Source: Faecalibacterium longum CLA-AA-H243
GTDB taxonomy: Bacteria > Bacillota > Clostridia > Oscillospirales > Ruminococcaceae
Direction: 5' to 3'
Length of the DNA: 64,000 bases
Assembly: GCF_020687245.1 (NCBI RefSeq)
Contig: NZ_JAJEQG010000012.1
Coordinates: forward strand, 1-64,000
In this document: positions 17,974 through 26,107 of the stretch, in pieces
How the letters are laid out: each line of letters opens with the position of its first letter
Position numbering within the stretch: the stretch's first letter is position 1
Notes under the pieces: model-generated
Database searches by the model: none
Seen by the model: only the letters and a program-made list of their open reading frames with translations
What the model was told of the DNA's origin: nothing
Translations under genes and position numbers: made by a program

Positions 17974-18318
17974 ATGAAGCTTCCCGAGAAGAAACAGCGC
18001 TGGGTCTATCATGCAGAGGCTCTGCCGCAGACGGCAGGCGAGGGCGTCACCCGCCGGGTGCTGGCCTACACCGACGGCCTGATGTGTGTGGAGAACACCT
18101 TCGAAAAGGGGGCCGTGGGCGCACTGCATCACCACCCCCACACCCAGATCACCTATGTGGTGTCGGGTGCGTTCGATTTCACGGTGGACGGTGTGACCCG
18201 CACGGTGCGAACCGGCGATACCATCTTGAAAGAGGACGGCGTGGAGCACGGCTGCGTCTGCACCGAGGCCGGCATCCTGCTGGACATCTTCACCCCCATG
18301 CGGGAGGATTTTGTCTAA
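17974..18318 (+). CDS. Small cupin-domain protein
   Basis: A single-domain cupin of 114 residues. The metal-binding cupin motif 1 is seen as GALHHHPHTQITYVVSG and motif 2 as GDTILKEDGVEHG, so a mononuclear metal centre in a beta barrel is expected. Two in-frame ATGs exist at 17968 and 17974; 17974 (MKLPEKKQ) has the better distance from the AACGAGGA at about 17958-17966. It has its own promoter and a strong terminator. Small cupins of this kind are sugar or organic acid binding proteins or isomerases; the substrate cannot be told. Confidence 0.85.
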   Translation: MKLPEKKQRWVYHAEALPQTAGEGVTRRVLAYTDGLMCVENTFEKGAVGALHHHPHTQITYVVSGAFDFTVDGVTRTVRTGDTILKEDGVEHGCVCTEAGILLDIFTPMREDFV

Positions 18319-18326
18319 AATAAAAT

Positions 18327-18370
18327 GAGCCGCAGCCCATCCCACCGGGGAAAGGCTGCGGCTCGTTTTT
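18327..18370. terminator. Bidirectional terminator
   Basis: GAGCCGCAGCC at 18327-18337 pairs with GGCTGCGGCTC at 18354-18364, with T runs on the plus side and A-rich sequence on the other. It lies between the cupin gene and the convergent lipoprotein gene. Confidence 0.85.
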
Positions 18371-18382
18371 ATGCACTGAAAC

Positions 18383-18664
18383 TTAGGCGGCAGTGGAAGA
18401 AGCGGCCTCGGAGGAAGCGGCCTCAGAAGATGCAGCCTCGCTGGAGACCTCGGAAGCGGCCTCGGAAGATGCAGCCTCGCTTGCAGCCTCGGAGGAAGCG
18501 CTGTTCTCCTCGGCCACGGCAGAGGTGGAAGCAGCCTCAGACTGAGCGGCAGCAGAAGCAGCCTCGGAGGTAGAAGCAGCAGTAGAAGAAGAGCTGCCGC
18601 AGGCAGTCATGCTGACAGCCAGGACCAGAGCAGCAACGGTAACACAAACATTCTTGAGTTTCAT
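18383..18664 (-). CDS. Low-complexity Ala/Ser/Glu-rich lipoprotein
   Basis: A 93-residue predicted lipoprotein. After a signal segment (MKLKNVCVTVAALVLAVSM) comes the lipobox cysteine in TACGSSSS. The rest is almost only Ala, Ser, Glu and Thr in repeats of the type SSEAASEAAS, encoded by short direct DNA repeats. There is no folded domain, so it may be a surface spacer or a decayed lipoprotein. Start chosen at 18664, behind AAGGAG; the frame extends upstream but without a ribosome binding site. A minus-strand promoter is visible at 18739-18766. Confidence 0.7.
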   Translation of the reverse strand: MKLKNVCVTVAALVLAVSMTACGSSSSTAASTSEAASAAAQSEAASTSAVAEENSASSEAASEAASSEAASEVSSEAASSEAASSEAASSTAA

Positions 18665-18738
18665 ATCGAAAATCTCCTTGCTTTTGAAAAAATAGTTTCG
18701 CGGAAGGCTGTACAGGTGAAACCTTTCCGCAAAAAGAT

Positions 18739-18766
18739 ATTCTAGTCCGTTTTCGAAAAAAATCAA
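18739..18766 (-). promoter_or_regulatory. Promoter of the low-complexity lipoprotein
   Basis: On the minus strand TTGATT (18761-18766), a 16-base spacer and TAGAAT (18739-18744). Confidence 0.6.
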
Positions 18767-18894
18767 GCCCTTTTTTGACAAAGATTCTATTTACCGAAGA
18801 GATTCTACACTTTTGTTATAACTTATCGCCAAAAGTCAAAGATTTTTGACGTGCAAAAATGAAACACTCCGGGCTTTTCCGGGAGAGAAAAACA

Positions 18895-18903
18895 TGGTAT
18901 AAT
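18895..18903 (+). promoter_or_regulatory. Extended -10 promoter of the ketopantoate reductase-like gene
   Basis: TGGTATAAT at 18895-18903 is a perfect extended -10. No strong -35 stands in front, as is common for extended -10 promoters. Confidence 0.65.
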
Positions 18904-18995
18904 GGAACCTATAAAAGAGAACGATGGCAGGTCTGGTTACAAAGCTGCAGAAATGAATCCCGCAAATCATGCGGACGATATTGAGGTGGAACGAT

Positions 18996-19955
18996 ATGGA
19001 CATCAAAAAAGTTGCAGTTCTGGGAGCCGGTGCGGTCGGCTCTTATGTTATCTGGGGGCTTTCGGCCCGCAGGAACATTGAGCTTGGCGTGGTGGCCGAT
19101 GGCCCGCGCGGCGAGCGCCTGAAGAAGGATGGCTGTGCCATCAACGGCAAAATCTACCGTCCGGCGGTCTGGACGCCGCAGGAGGCGCATGACGCTGACC
19201 TTCTCATCGTCTGCCTGAAATACGGCGCACTGCCCGGCGCACTGGACAGCATCAAAGCCGTCACCGGCCCCCATACCACCATTATGAGCCTGATGAACGG
19301 CGTGGACAGCGAGGACATCATTGCCTCTGCCGTGGGTGGGGAGCATCTGCTTTACTCCCTCATCAAAGTGGCGTCTCACAAGGAGGCGGACGGCTTCCAT
19401 TTTGACCCGGCGACCACCGTTGGCATCATCTTCGGCGAGAAGGAGCCGCCCTGCGACAGCCCCCGCGTCAAGGCCGTGGAGGCTCTGTTCGGCGGCACAG
19501 AGCTGCACTTCCGGGCCACCGACTGCATCCAGGAAGAGATGTGGAGCAAGTTCCGCCTCAACGTCTGCAACAACCTGCCCCAGGCCATCCTCGGCGCAGG
19601 CGTAGGCTGCTACCGTGACAGCGTCCATATGAAGGCTGTCAGCGACGGTCTCCGCCGTGAGCTGGAAGCCATTGCCGCAGCCAAAGGCATTGACATGCAG
19701 AAGGTGGATGCCGTGTCCGGCAAGGGCTGCGCCGTCAAGCCCTCGGCCCGCTACTCGACGCTGCAAGACCTCGACGCCGGACGCCATACCGAAATCGATA
19801 TGTTCTCGGGTGCGCTCATCCGGATGGGCAAAGAGCTGGGCATCCCGACGCCCTACAATGAGTTTGCTTATCACATGATAAAAGCGCTGGAAGAGAAGAA
19901 CGACGGTAAGTTTGATTATACCGGCCCGAATCAGGAAATGACATGGGCAAGATAA
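18996..19955 (+). CDS. 2-dehydropantoate 2-reductase family protein
   Basis: ApbA/PanE-like NADPH-dependent reductase of 319 residues; the family reduces ketopantoate to pantoate for coenzyme A synthesis. The N-terminal Rossmann motif VAVLGAGAVGSYV starts at residue 6 and the C-terminal helical domain carries KPSARYSTLQDLDAGRHTEID, the usual substrate-side block. Start chosen at ATG 18996 behind TGAGGTGG; an upstream ATG at 18969 lacks a ribosome binding site. Other pan genes are absent from the neighbourhood, so the substrate might differ. The next gene starts 14 bases further on. Confidence 0.85.
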   Translation: MDIKKVAVLGAGAVGSYVIWGLSARRNIELGVVADGPRGERLKKDGCAINGKIYRPAVWTPQEAHDADLLIVCLKYGALPGALDSIKAVTGPHTTIMSLMNGVDSEDIIASAVGGEHLLYSLIKVASHKEADGFHFDPATTVGIIFGEKEPPCDSPRVKAVEALFGGTELHFRATDCIQEEMWSKFRLNVCNNLPQAILGAGVGCYRDSVHMKAVSDGLRRELEAIAAAKGIDMQKVDAVSGKGCAVKPSARYSTLQDLDAGRHTEIDMFSGALIRMGKELGIPTPYNEFAYHMIKALEEKNDGKFDYTGPNQEMTWAR

Positions 19956-19969
19956 CGGAGGAAATGCCG

Positions 19970-20506
19970 ATGAATATTACGGTCTATCTGGGGGCCAACG
20001 AGGGCAGCGACCCGGCCCTGAAACAGGCGGTGGAGGAACTGGGCCGCTGGATCGGCGAGAGCGGGAACGCGCTGGTCTACGGTGGCTCCCGCAGCGGCCT
20101 GATGGGGCGTCTTGCCCACAGCGTTCTGACGGCGGGCGGCGAAGTGACCGGCGTCGAGCCCCAGTTCTTCATCGACTCCGAGGTGCAGTATGACGGCCTG
20201 ACCAGGCTCATCGTCACGCAGGACATGACCGAGCGCAAGACCAGGATGATAGAGCTGGGCGACGCCTTTATCGCCTTCCCCGGCGGCACCGGTACGCTGG
20301 AAGAGATCGCCGAGGTGATGTCCAAGGTCTCGCTGGGCCATCTGGACGCGCCCTGCATCCTCTATGACCTCGATGGCTACTACGCCGGCCTGAAAGCTCT
20401 GCTGGCCCACATGGTCGAGATGGGGCTGTCCAGCCCCGAGCGGCAGAGCGGCATTTATTTTGTAAAGAATCTGGACGAGATAAAGAGCATCCTGAAACGG
20501 GCATAA
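19970..20506 (+). CDS. LOG-family Rossmann-fold nucleotide hydrolase
   Basis: TIGR00730-type protein of 178 residues, a family that includes cytokinin riboside 5'-monophosphate phosphoribohydrolases and bacterial nucleotide 5'-monophosphate nucleosidases. The hallmark PGGTGTLEEI (about residue 104) and the N-terminal VYGGSRSGLMGRLA are present; the second glycine-rich loop is complete. Start chosen at ATG 19970 behind GGAGG, 14 bases after the reductase gene, so the two are probably cotranscribed. Its cellular role in bacteria is poorly defined. Confidence 0.88.
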   Translation: MNITVYLGANEGSDPALKQAVEELGRWIGESGNALVYGGSRSGLMGRLAHSVLTAGGEVTGVEPQFFIDSEVQYDGLTRLIVTQDMTERKTRMIELGDAFIAFPGGTGTLEEIAEVMSKVSLGHLDAPCILYDLDGYYAGLKALLAHMVEMGLSSPERQSGIYFVKNLDEIKSILKRA

Positions 20507-20507
20507 G

Positions 20508-20547
20508 AAAAGCGCTGGAAGCGGTGTAAAGGCTTCCAGCGCTTTTT
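20508..20547. terminator. Bidirectional terminator
   Basis: AAAGCGCTGGAAGC at 20509-20522 pairs with GCTTCCAGCGCTTT at 20532-20545. It separates the LOG gene from the convergent transporter gene. Confidence 0.9.
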
Positions 20548-20556
20548 ATTATCTGC

Positions 20557-21927
20557 TTACATGGAGATGATGCCCAGCGCGTTTGCCACCGAGCTGATGA
20601 GGATGATGGCCGCGAAGATGGGGCAGAGGTACTTTATCATAAAGTTGAAGATGCGCTTGCGGCGGAAGGGCTTGCCTTCCAGCGTGACCTCTTCCTCGAT
20701 TTTCTCCACACCGATGACCCGGGACACCAGCAGGCAGGTGGTGATGGCTGCAATGGGCATCATAACGGAGTTGGTGAGAAAATCGAAGAAGTCGAGGAAC
20801 TGCATCCCGAAGACCGTGAACTGGGCCAGAGGGCCGTAGCCCAGAGCCGACAGACTGCCCAGTACCAGCATGATGATGCCGATGAGGACGGTGGCCTGCT
20901 TACGCTCCCAGCCCAGCTCGTCCTCGAAGGTGGAGACAGCGCTTTCCGTCAGGGCGATGGAGCTGGTGACAGCGGCAAACAGCACCAGCGTGAAGAAGAG
21001 GATGCCCACCACGGTGCCGAGGCCCATGCTCTCAAAGACCTTCGGGATGGTGATGAACATGAGGGCCGGGCCGGCCTGCAGGGTGTCCGGGTCGCCGCCC
21101 GAGAAGGAAAAGACTGCCGGAATGATCATCAGGCCCGCCATGATGGCAATGGCCGTGTCGAAGATCTCCACGTTCTCGGTGGACTCCTCGATGGAGACAT
21201 CCTTCTTCATGTAGGAGCCGAAGGTGACGAGGATGCCCATTGCGATGGAGAGGGAGTAGAACATCTGCCCCATGGCAGTCACGACGGTCATCCAGGAGAA
21301 GTTGGAGAGATTCGGCACGAGGAAATACTTCACGCCCTCCAGCGCACCCGGGCGGGTGACGGAGTAGCCCGCGATGATGACGGACAGCACAACGAGGATG
21401 GGCATCATCACCTTGGAGACCCGCTCTACGCCGTTGCGCACGCCTGCAAAGATGATGGCGAGGGTGAAGATGGTAAAGATGACAAAGCATATCTCCGCCG
21501 AAGCGCCGCTGGAAATGAAGGCCGAGAAGTAGCCGTCTGCGGCCAGCTCACTGCCGTGGCCGCTGATGTAGTCGGCCAGATACCGGATGACCCAGCCGCC
21601 GATGACCGAGTAATAAGGCACGATGAGGATGGGGATGATGGCGTTTATCCAGCCGCCGAAGGAGCGCCCGCCCTTGCGGACGGCGGCAAATGCGCCCACC
21701 GGGCTTTTCCTGGTCATCCGGCCCAGCGCCGTCTCGGCCACGATCATGGTGTAGCCGAAGGTGAAGGCGAGGATGATGTAGATGAGCAGGAAAATGCCGC
21801 CGCCGTACTTTGCTGCGAGATAGGGGAAACGCCAGATATTGCCGAGGCCTACCGAAGCGCCTGCCGCCGAGAGGACAAAGCCGATCTTGCCCGAAAAGGC
21901 GCTTCGCTTGTGTTGATTTTGGTTCAT
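20557..21927 (-). CDS. NSS-family sodium-dependent symporter
   Basis: A 456-residue neurotransmitter:sodium symporter family protein, expected to import an amino acid or related amine with sodium through 11 or so membrane helices. The first helix carries the family signature SAAGASVGLGNIWRFPYL, which forms part of the sodium and substrate sites; later hydrophobic segments are regularly spaced. The length is that of the bacterial 11-helix type (MhsT/TnaT-like). Start ATG 21927 lies behind AGAGGAG with a promoter at 21963-21991. Substrate is not deducible. Confidence 0.92.
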   Translation of the reverse strand: MNQNQHKRSAFSGKIGFVLSAAGASVGLGNIWRFPYLAAKYGGGIFLLIYIILAFTFGYTMIVAETALGRMTRKSPVGAFAAVRKGGRSFGGWINAIIPILIVPYYSVIGGWVIRYLADYISGHGSELAADGYFSAFISSGASAEICFVIFTIFTLAIIFAGVRNGVERVSKVMMPILVVLSVIIAGYSVTRPGALEGVKYFLVPNLSNFSWMTVVTAMGQMFYSLSIAMGILVTFGSYMKKDVSIEESTENVEIFDTAIAIMAGLMIIPAVFSFSGGDPDTLQAGPALMFITIPKVFESMGLGTVVGILFFTLVLFAAVTSSIALTESAVSTFEDELGWERKQATVLIGIIMLVLGSLSALGYGPLAQFTVFGMQFLDFFDFLTNSVMMPIAAITTCLLVSRVIGVEKIEEEVTLEGKPFRRKRIFNFMIKYLCPIFAAIILISSVANALGIISM

Positions 21928-21962
21928 TAGATTCTCCTCTTTTCACAAATTTGAATAAATCC

Positions 21963-21991
21963 AGTGTAACACTGCCACAGGTGGGATTCAA
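21963..21991 (-). promoter_or_regulatory. Promoter of the NSS transporter
   Basis: Minus strand TTGAAT (21986-21991), a 17-base spacer and TACACT (21963-21968). Confidence 0.65.
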
Positions 21992-22044
21992 CAGATTTTC
22001 CGATAAAAACCGCGAAATGCATCGAAAGAATCGAACGGCAGCAT

Positions 22045-22080
22045 TAAAAAATAAGCACAGAGGCCCAGAGACCTCTGCGC
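22045..22080 (-). terminator. Terminator of the dnaD-dnaI-pfkB unit
   Basis: CAGAGG at 22058-22063 pairs with CCTCTG at 22072-22077, and the minus-strand transcript then runs into a U tract from the A run at 22045-22052. Confidence 0.6.
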
Positions 22081-22094
22081 ATGAAGATACAGAT

Positions 22095-23027
22095 TCAGTC
22101 CACTACCGGCACATCCAGCCCGAATTCCAGCGGGCGGAAACGGGGGCAGACGTTCTCCGTGATGCAGATGACCGACGCGGCCAGGCGGCTGCCGATCTCA
22201 CAGGACTGAGCCAGATTCTTGCCGTAGGTCAGGCCGATGACCGTACCGGCAAAGAAGGCGTCGCCTGCGCCGGTGGTGTCGATGACGTCCACCTTCTTGG
22301 CGGGTACGACGCCGCACTCGCCGGTGTGCTTGGCGTACACGGCACCCTGACCGCCCATGGTCACCACCATGCTGGTCATGTTGGCGCTGTGGACGTTCTG
22401 GGCCAGTACCTGAGCCATCTGGCTGGGGGCGAGATGCTCGTAGTCGTCCGAGAAGAGCAGACCGGCCTCCTGCTGGTTGCAGACGAAGCAGTCGATCTGC
22501 TGCAGATAGTCGCGGCGCTCCATGGCGATGCTCATGTTGGAGACTGCGGCAAAGACCTTTTTGTTGTATTTCCTGGCATAGCGGAGCACCTGCTTGACCG
22601 TGTCTTTCTCCAGATCCAGCTCGATGGCGATGGCGTCGCAGTCCTTGAAGATCTCGTCGCCCTTCTCCTTCAGCAGGGTGGTCAGCGGGGTGGTGTCAGG
22701 GCGCTTGGAGATGGCGGCGTGGACGTCGCCGTCGTTGTCAAAGATGGCCAGCCATGTCCCCATGCCATCGGGGACCTTCTGGATGTACCTGGTGTTGACC
22801 TTGTGGTTGTCCAGTTTATCGATGACGTCCTGGCCCATGCCGGTGTCGTCCACCAGACCCACGAAGGTGGGGCGCAGCTCCACATTGGCGATGTCCTCCG
22901 CCACGTTTCGGCTCACACCGCCATGCACCTGTTCAATGCGGCCGGCGTTCCGTCCGCCGGGGATGTAGGTGGAGAGGGGATAGCCCTTGATGTCTACGAA
23001 AACTGCGCCGATGACTACGATTCCCAT
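22095..23027 (-). CDS. PfkB-family carbohydrate or nucleoside kinase
   Basis: A 310-residue ribokinase-fold kinase. The second PfkB signature DTTGAGDAFFAG, with the catalytic aspartate, is at about residue 252, and the N-terminal GGVSRNVAEDIANV replaces the first signature. NVAEN/NVAED blocks of this type are common in pseudouridine kinase-like members, but ribose, fructose or adenosine kinases cannot be excluded. It is the last gene of a minus-strand run behind the dnaI-like gene, 49 bases away, with a GGAAAGGAA-type site before ATG 23027. Confidence 0.88.
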   Translation of the reverse strand: MGIVVIGAVFVDIKGYPLSTYIPGGRNAGRIEQVHGGVSRNVAEDIANVELRPTFVGLVDDTGMGQDVIDKLDNHKVNTRYIQKVPDGMGTWLAIFDNDGDVHAAISKRPDTTPLTTLLKEKGDEIFKDCDAIAIELDLEKDTVKQVLRYARKYNKKVFAAVSNMSIAMERRDYLQQIDCFVCNQQEAGLLFSDDYEHLAPSQMAQVLAQNVHSANMTSMVVTMGGQGAVYAKHTGECGVVPAKKVDVIDTTGAGDAFFAGTVIGLTYGKNLAQSCEIGSRLAASVICITENVCPRFRPLEFGLDVPVVD

Positions 23028-23076
23028 ATTTGAAATTCCTTTCCTGAATAAGAACTCTCTTTGACTTCTATCCTAT

Positions 23077-24057
23077 TTACGCTTCTTCTGCCTTTTGCGC
23101 CCGAATATCGTCGCCCATAAAGAGGAAGGGGACAAAAGAGGAGAGGCGGCTGGAGATTTTTTCGGTGTAGAGCTTTTCCAGCAGAGCGCCGTCGGTGATG
23201 TTGGTGGTGACGATGGTGGGCAGCTTCGCGCCCAGACGGTTGTTCAGCAGGCTGTAAAGGGTGCTGATGAGGAAGCTGGAGTTGAACTCGGAACCCAGGT
23301 CGTCGAGGATGAGCAGGTCAGCCCCGGCGGCGGTGCGCAGGAGCATCTCTTCCTCCCCGGCGGGGTCGGAGCCGAAGTGCAGGGCCTCGAGCTTCGAGAA
23401 GAAGTCGGGGCTGGACACATAGATGACGTCGAAGCCTTTTTCCAGCACCTTTCCGGCAATGGCCAGAGCGGCATGGGTCTTGCCCAGACCGGCGTTGCCG
23501 AGGAGCATCAGGCTCTCGCTGGTGGTATCGAATTCGTCGGCGTAGCCGCGCAGGTCGTCCAGAAGGGTGGACATATAACTCCGTATCGGCTCGCCGAGGG
23601 AGGCGTCCATCCGGGCGGGGTAGTAGCGCAGCTCCATGGTATCGAAGCTGGAAATGGAGAGGCTGGACAGAGCCTCAATCTCCGACCGGCGGAGCTGCTG
23701 CATCACCTTGTGGACGCAGCTGCAGGTGCGTCCGTCCACAATGCCGGTGTCTTCGCAGAGCCTGCAGGTGAAGTGCGGCTCCAGTGCGTCGGCGGGACGG
23801 CCGCTGGAGGCCAGCAGGTTGGCCAGCTTTTTGCGGGCATTGGTGAGAGCCGCAGCGGCATCGGTGCGGTCCTTGCCCGCCGCACCGGCCAGTGCGCAGC
23901 GGATGCCCCGTACCCGCACCTCTTCTTCGGCGTGGCGCAGCCCGGGGACAGCAGCCTCGGCCTCAGCGCGGGCGTCCTCCGCCTTGGCCCGTGCGGTCTG
24001 ACGGCGGCGGGCGACGGTGCGCAGGGCTTCCTGATACAGTTCGTTTTTGGTACGCAT
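23077..24057 (-). CDS. dnaI: DnaI/DnaC-like helicase loader
   Basis: AAA+ ATPase of 326 residues, predicted to load the replicative helicase at origins. A long charged N-terminal helix region precedes a four-cysteine zinc site (CRLCEDTG and CSC near residues 97-115). The ATPase core carries Walker A GNAGLGKTH near residue 193, Walker B LLILDDLG near 255 and an SRLSS arginine-finger region near 303. It starts 22 bases after the dnaD-like gene, the standard Firmicute pairing for primosome assembly. The symbol is by homology class, not by a close match. Confidence 0.9.
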   Translation of the reverse strand: MRTKNELYQEALRTVARRRQTARAKAEDARAEAEAAVPGLRHAEEEVRVRGIRCALAGAAGKDRTDAAAALTNARKKLANLLASSGRPADALEPHFTCRLCEDTGIVDGRTCSCVHKVMQQLRRSEIEALSSLSISSFDTMELRYYPARMDASLGEPIRSYMSTLLDDLRGYADEFDTTSESLMLLGNAGLGKTHAALAIAGKVLEKGFDVIYVSSPDFFSKLEALHFGSDPAGEEEMLLRTAAGADLLILDDLGSEFNSSFLISTLYSLLNNRLGAKLPTIVTTNITDGALLEKLYTEKISSRLSSFVPFLFMGDDIRAQKAEEA

Positions 24058-24078
24058 AGTGTCTCCTTATGCCGGGGG

Positions 24079-24993
24079 TCACTCGGACTTTTTCTTGAGG
24101 GTGCGGCGGCGGGCAGCGTTCTTGAGGAAGTCGTTGCCGCTGGGAGTCTCGCGGTCTACCCGGATGTTCCGGCTGGCGCCGGCAGCGGCCACCGGAGTGC
24201 GCACATCGTGGATATTGCGCAGACCCTTGGCGTTCCAGGTCTTGAGGATGCTGTTCCAGTACCACAGGTCACGCTTCGGCCCGGCCTGCACAGCGGCCTC
24301 CTGCACCATGGCGTCATCGTAGCCGTAGACCTCATACCACCGGGCGATGGCTTTCCGCCCGCCGAGGGTGAGCTCGCTGTCCGGGATGCCCAGCAGGGAA
24401 GCAACATACTGTTCCCGGGTCTGGCGGAGGGCCAGCAGCTTGAGGTGGGCGTCAGCCTGTTCGCCGGTCTCCACGCCCTCGGCCCGCCAGACTTTCAGCT
24501 CGTGGAGGACGGCGGCCATCGTCCGCTTGCCCCGGCTGGCCACATAGGCCACGCAGAGCATGACGGTCTCGGGGGCAAAGCCCTCCTGTACGTAGAGGTT
24601 GACCAGCTTTTCCATCTCGCTGTGGGTCAGCGGGCGGGCAAAGCCGGTCTGAGCGCAGTCGATGAGGCTCGAGATCATGGGGTCGGTGCGGCTTGCGGCG
24701 GCGATCTCCGCCCAGGTCATGGGGGCAGGAGCAGAGGGCTCTGCTCCCGGCGCGGCGTTCTCGTCGTAGCGCTCGAGAAGCCCCGCACCGGCCCAGAAGG
24801 AGAGGGCGCTTTCGGCAGAGATGCGGCTGCGCAGTTTAAGGTCGGCACAAATTTTTTCGGGGTCGGTGACGCCGGTAGCCAGCACATACAGCGCTACCCG
24901 GACGTTGTATTCCTCGGCGATGCCCAGCTTGGAAAAGATGAGCTGCGGCACCGGGATGGTGTCGCCCTTGAGCTCTTTGAGACGGTATATCAT
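24079..24993 (-). CDS. DnaD/DnaB-type replication initiation protein
   Basis: A 304-residue protein with an N-terminal winged-helix-like part and a C-terminal DnaD-domain segment ending in RDLWYWNSILKTWNAKGL, the typical YxxxIxxxW pattern that binds single-stranded DNA. It would remodel origin DNA and recruit the helicase loader encoded next. The start ATGA at 24993 overlaps the stop of the upstream small gene by 4 bases, indicating translational coupling. Confidence 0.88.
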   Translation of the reverse strand: MIYRLKELKGDTIPVPQLIFSKLGIAEEYNVRVALYVLATGVTDPEKICADLKLRSRISAESALSFWAGAGLLERYDENAAPGAEPSAPAPMTWAEIAAASRTDPMISSLIDCAQTGFARPLTHSEMEKLVNLYVQEGFAPETVMLCVAYVASRGKRTMAAVLHELKVWRAEGVETGEQADAHLKLLALRQTREQYVASLLGIPDSELTLGGRKAIARWYEVYGYDDAMVQEAAVQAGPKRDLWYWNSILKTWNAKGLRNIHDVRTPVAAAGASRNIRVDRETPSGNDFLKNAARRRTLKKKSE

Positions 24994-25370
24994 TTGCTTT
25001 CCCCGCTTTCTGCGTCCTCGTCCTTCGGCGGCGGTGACCAGGGCTCACAGTCCAGGATGGAGGGCCGCTGCTTCCAGAGCGCCAGGTCAGCGCTGTAGGC
25101 AGAGGACAGATACTCTGCCGCTGCGGCCCGGCCCTCGTCCGTCAGCGGAAAGACCATCTGCCGGCGCAGGGAGGGGTCGGTGCGGTCCAGCGCCCAGGGG
25201 TCGGGCCAGATGTCCACCGTGAGGATGGCTTCCTCTTTCTGTGCGCCCTCGCCGCCGTCCGGGTCAGGCACGCTGCGCTTGCCGGGCGAGAGCAGATAGC
25301 GCATCCCGTCTTCGTTGCCGCTGTATTGATTCTTGCACTTGAAATAGTGCAGAAGGGGTACAAAAATCAT
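24990..25370 (-). CDS. Unknown 126-residue protein upstream of dnaD
   Basis: I do not recognise a family. The protein is soluble and acidic in its C-terminal half, with prolines and tryptophans (WPDPWALDRTDPSLRRQMVFPL). Evidence that it is real: a GAGAGGG ribosome binding site before ATG 25370, good codon use, and a 4-base stop/start overlap with the dnaD-like gene. It might be a small primosome accessory factor, which is only a context inference. Confidence 0.6.
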   Translation of the reverse strand: MIFVPLLHYFKCKNQYSGNEDGMRYLLSPGKRSVPDPDGGEGAQKEEAILTVDIWPDPWALDRTDPSLRRQMVFPLTDEGRAAAAEYLSSAYSADLALWKQRPSILDCEPWSPPPKDEDAESGESK

Positions 25371-25404
25371 GACGTCCCTCTCAGTTTTAGACTTGCTGAA
25401 ATGA

Positions 25405-25436
25405 TAAAAGCGCCAATTCTTGACGAATCAGCGCTC
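25405..25436 (-). terminator. Terminator after tRNA-Gly
   Basis: Ten-base stem (25410-25419 with 25425-25434, two G-U pairs) followed on the minus strand by UUUU. Confidence 0.7.
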
Positions 25437-25442
25437 TTTTTG

Positions 25443-25518
25443 TGGAGCAGGATACGGGACTCGAACCCGCCGCCTACTGCTTGGGAAGCAGTCGCTCTAC
25501 CGGATGAGCTAACCCTGC
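25443..25518 (-). tRNA. tRNA-Gly(CCC)
   Basis: Minus-strand cloverleaf: acceptor GCAGGGT/ATCCTGC, D stem GCTC/GAGC, anticodon stem ACTGC/GCAGT with loop TTCCCAA giving anticodon CCC, and a T arm with GGGTTCGAGTCCC. The 3' CCA is encoded. It reads GGG codons, a plausible need in a GC-rich genome. Promoter and terminator are both visible. Confidence 0.95.
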
Positions 25519-25530
25519 GTTTACTCATTT

Positions 25531-25559
25531 ATTGTAGCAAAGGACACGGGTTTTGTCAA
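25531..25559 (-). promoter_or_regulatory. Promoter of tRNA-Gly
   Basis: Minus strand TTGACA (25554-25559), a 17-base spacer and TACAAT (25531-25536). Confidence 0.88.
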
Positions 25560-25682
25560 CCGCTTTTTGTCTCGATTTTGGTCGGTAGCAATTCAACTTT
25601 TTAATGCAACAGCAACAGCGTTGAATTGCATATCGCAAATATGCCGTTTCGATAGGCACTATTTTTGAAAATTGCGATAAAC

Positions 25683-25735
25683 AAAAAGACCACCGTTCTG
25701 CCCGCAGGAAATAAGGGCAGGACGGTGGTCTTTTG
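25683..25735 (-). terminator. Terminator after the TSCPD gene
   Basis: A long stem, AAAGACCACCGT near 25685 with ACGGTGGTCTTT near 25722, plus inner CTGCCC/GGGCAG pairs. The minus-strand transcript ends in a U tract. The 120 bases between it and the tRNA promoter hold nothing I recognise. Confidence 0.85.
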
Positions 25736-25748
25736 AACGGACTGTGAA

Positions 25749-26009
25749 TTACAGCTCAGCCAGAGCGCGCTTGAGGTTCTGTGCGATCTGGTCAGGGCAG
25801 CTGGTGGGGCGGGGGCCGCAGGTGGTGCCTTCCATGCGGGCGATGGCGTCCTCAGCCTTCATGCCCTTGAGCAGGCGGCTGATGCCCTTCAGGTTGCCGT
25901 TGCAGCCGCCGATGACCTCGATGGACTCGATGGTGTGGTCATCGTTCAGCACGATGTGGGTCTCCTTGGAGCAGGTACCCTTGTTGGGGTAGCTGAAAGA
26001 CTTGCTCAT
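25749..26009 (-). CDS. TSCPD-domain (TIGR03905-type) protein
   Basis: An 86-residue protein of the TSCPD family, named after the C-terminal motif seen here as RPTSCPDQIAQ. Conserved cysteines (GTCSKE, GGCNGN, TTCGPRPTSCPD) suggest a metal or redox site; the same domain is found at the end of some ribonucleotide reductases. Start chosen at ATG 26009 with GAGGAAG 8 bases upstream; a TTG at 26015 is also in frame. Single-gene unit with its own promoter and terminator. Confidence 0.85.
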   Translation of the reverse strand: MSKSFSYPNKGTCSKETHIVLNDDHTIESIEVIGGCNGNLKGISRLLKGMKAEDAIARMEGTTCGPRPTSCPDQIAQNLKRALAEL

Positions 26010-26068
26010 ATTCAAACTTCCTCTCTTTATATCCGACTGACAGGCGAGCGGACTCGCATAGCATTTTT

Positions 26069-26097
26069 ATTATATACTTGTCAGACGAGGAAGTCAA
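26069..26097 (-). promoter_or_regulatory. Promoter of the TSCPD gene
   Basis: Minus strand TTGACT (26092-26097), a 17-base spacer and TATAAT (26069-26074). Confidence 0.85.
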
Positions 26098-26107
26098 TGT
26101 GACCCGG

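Noticed and set aside
18325-18573. Basic plus-strand protein opposite the low-complexity lipoprotein
   Set aside because: Arg/Lys/Pro-rich mirror of the repeat sequence, no ribosome binding site, and it starts inside a terminator.
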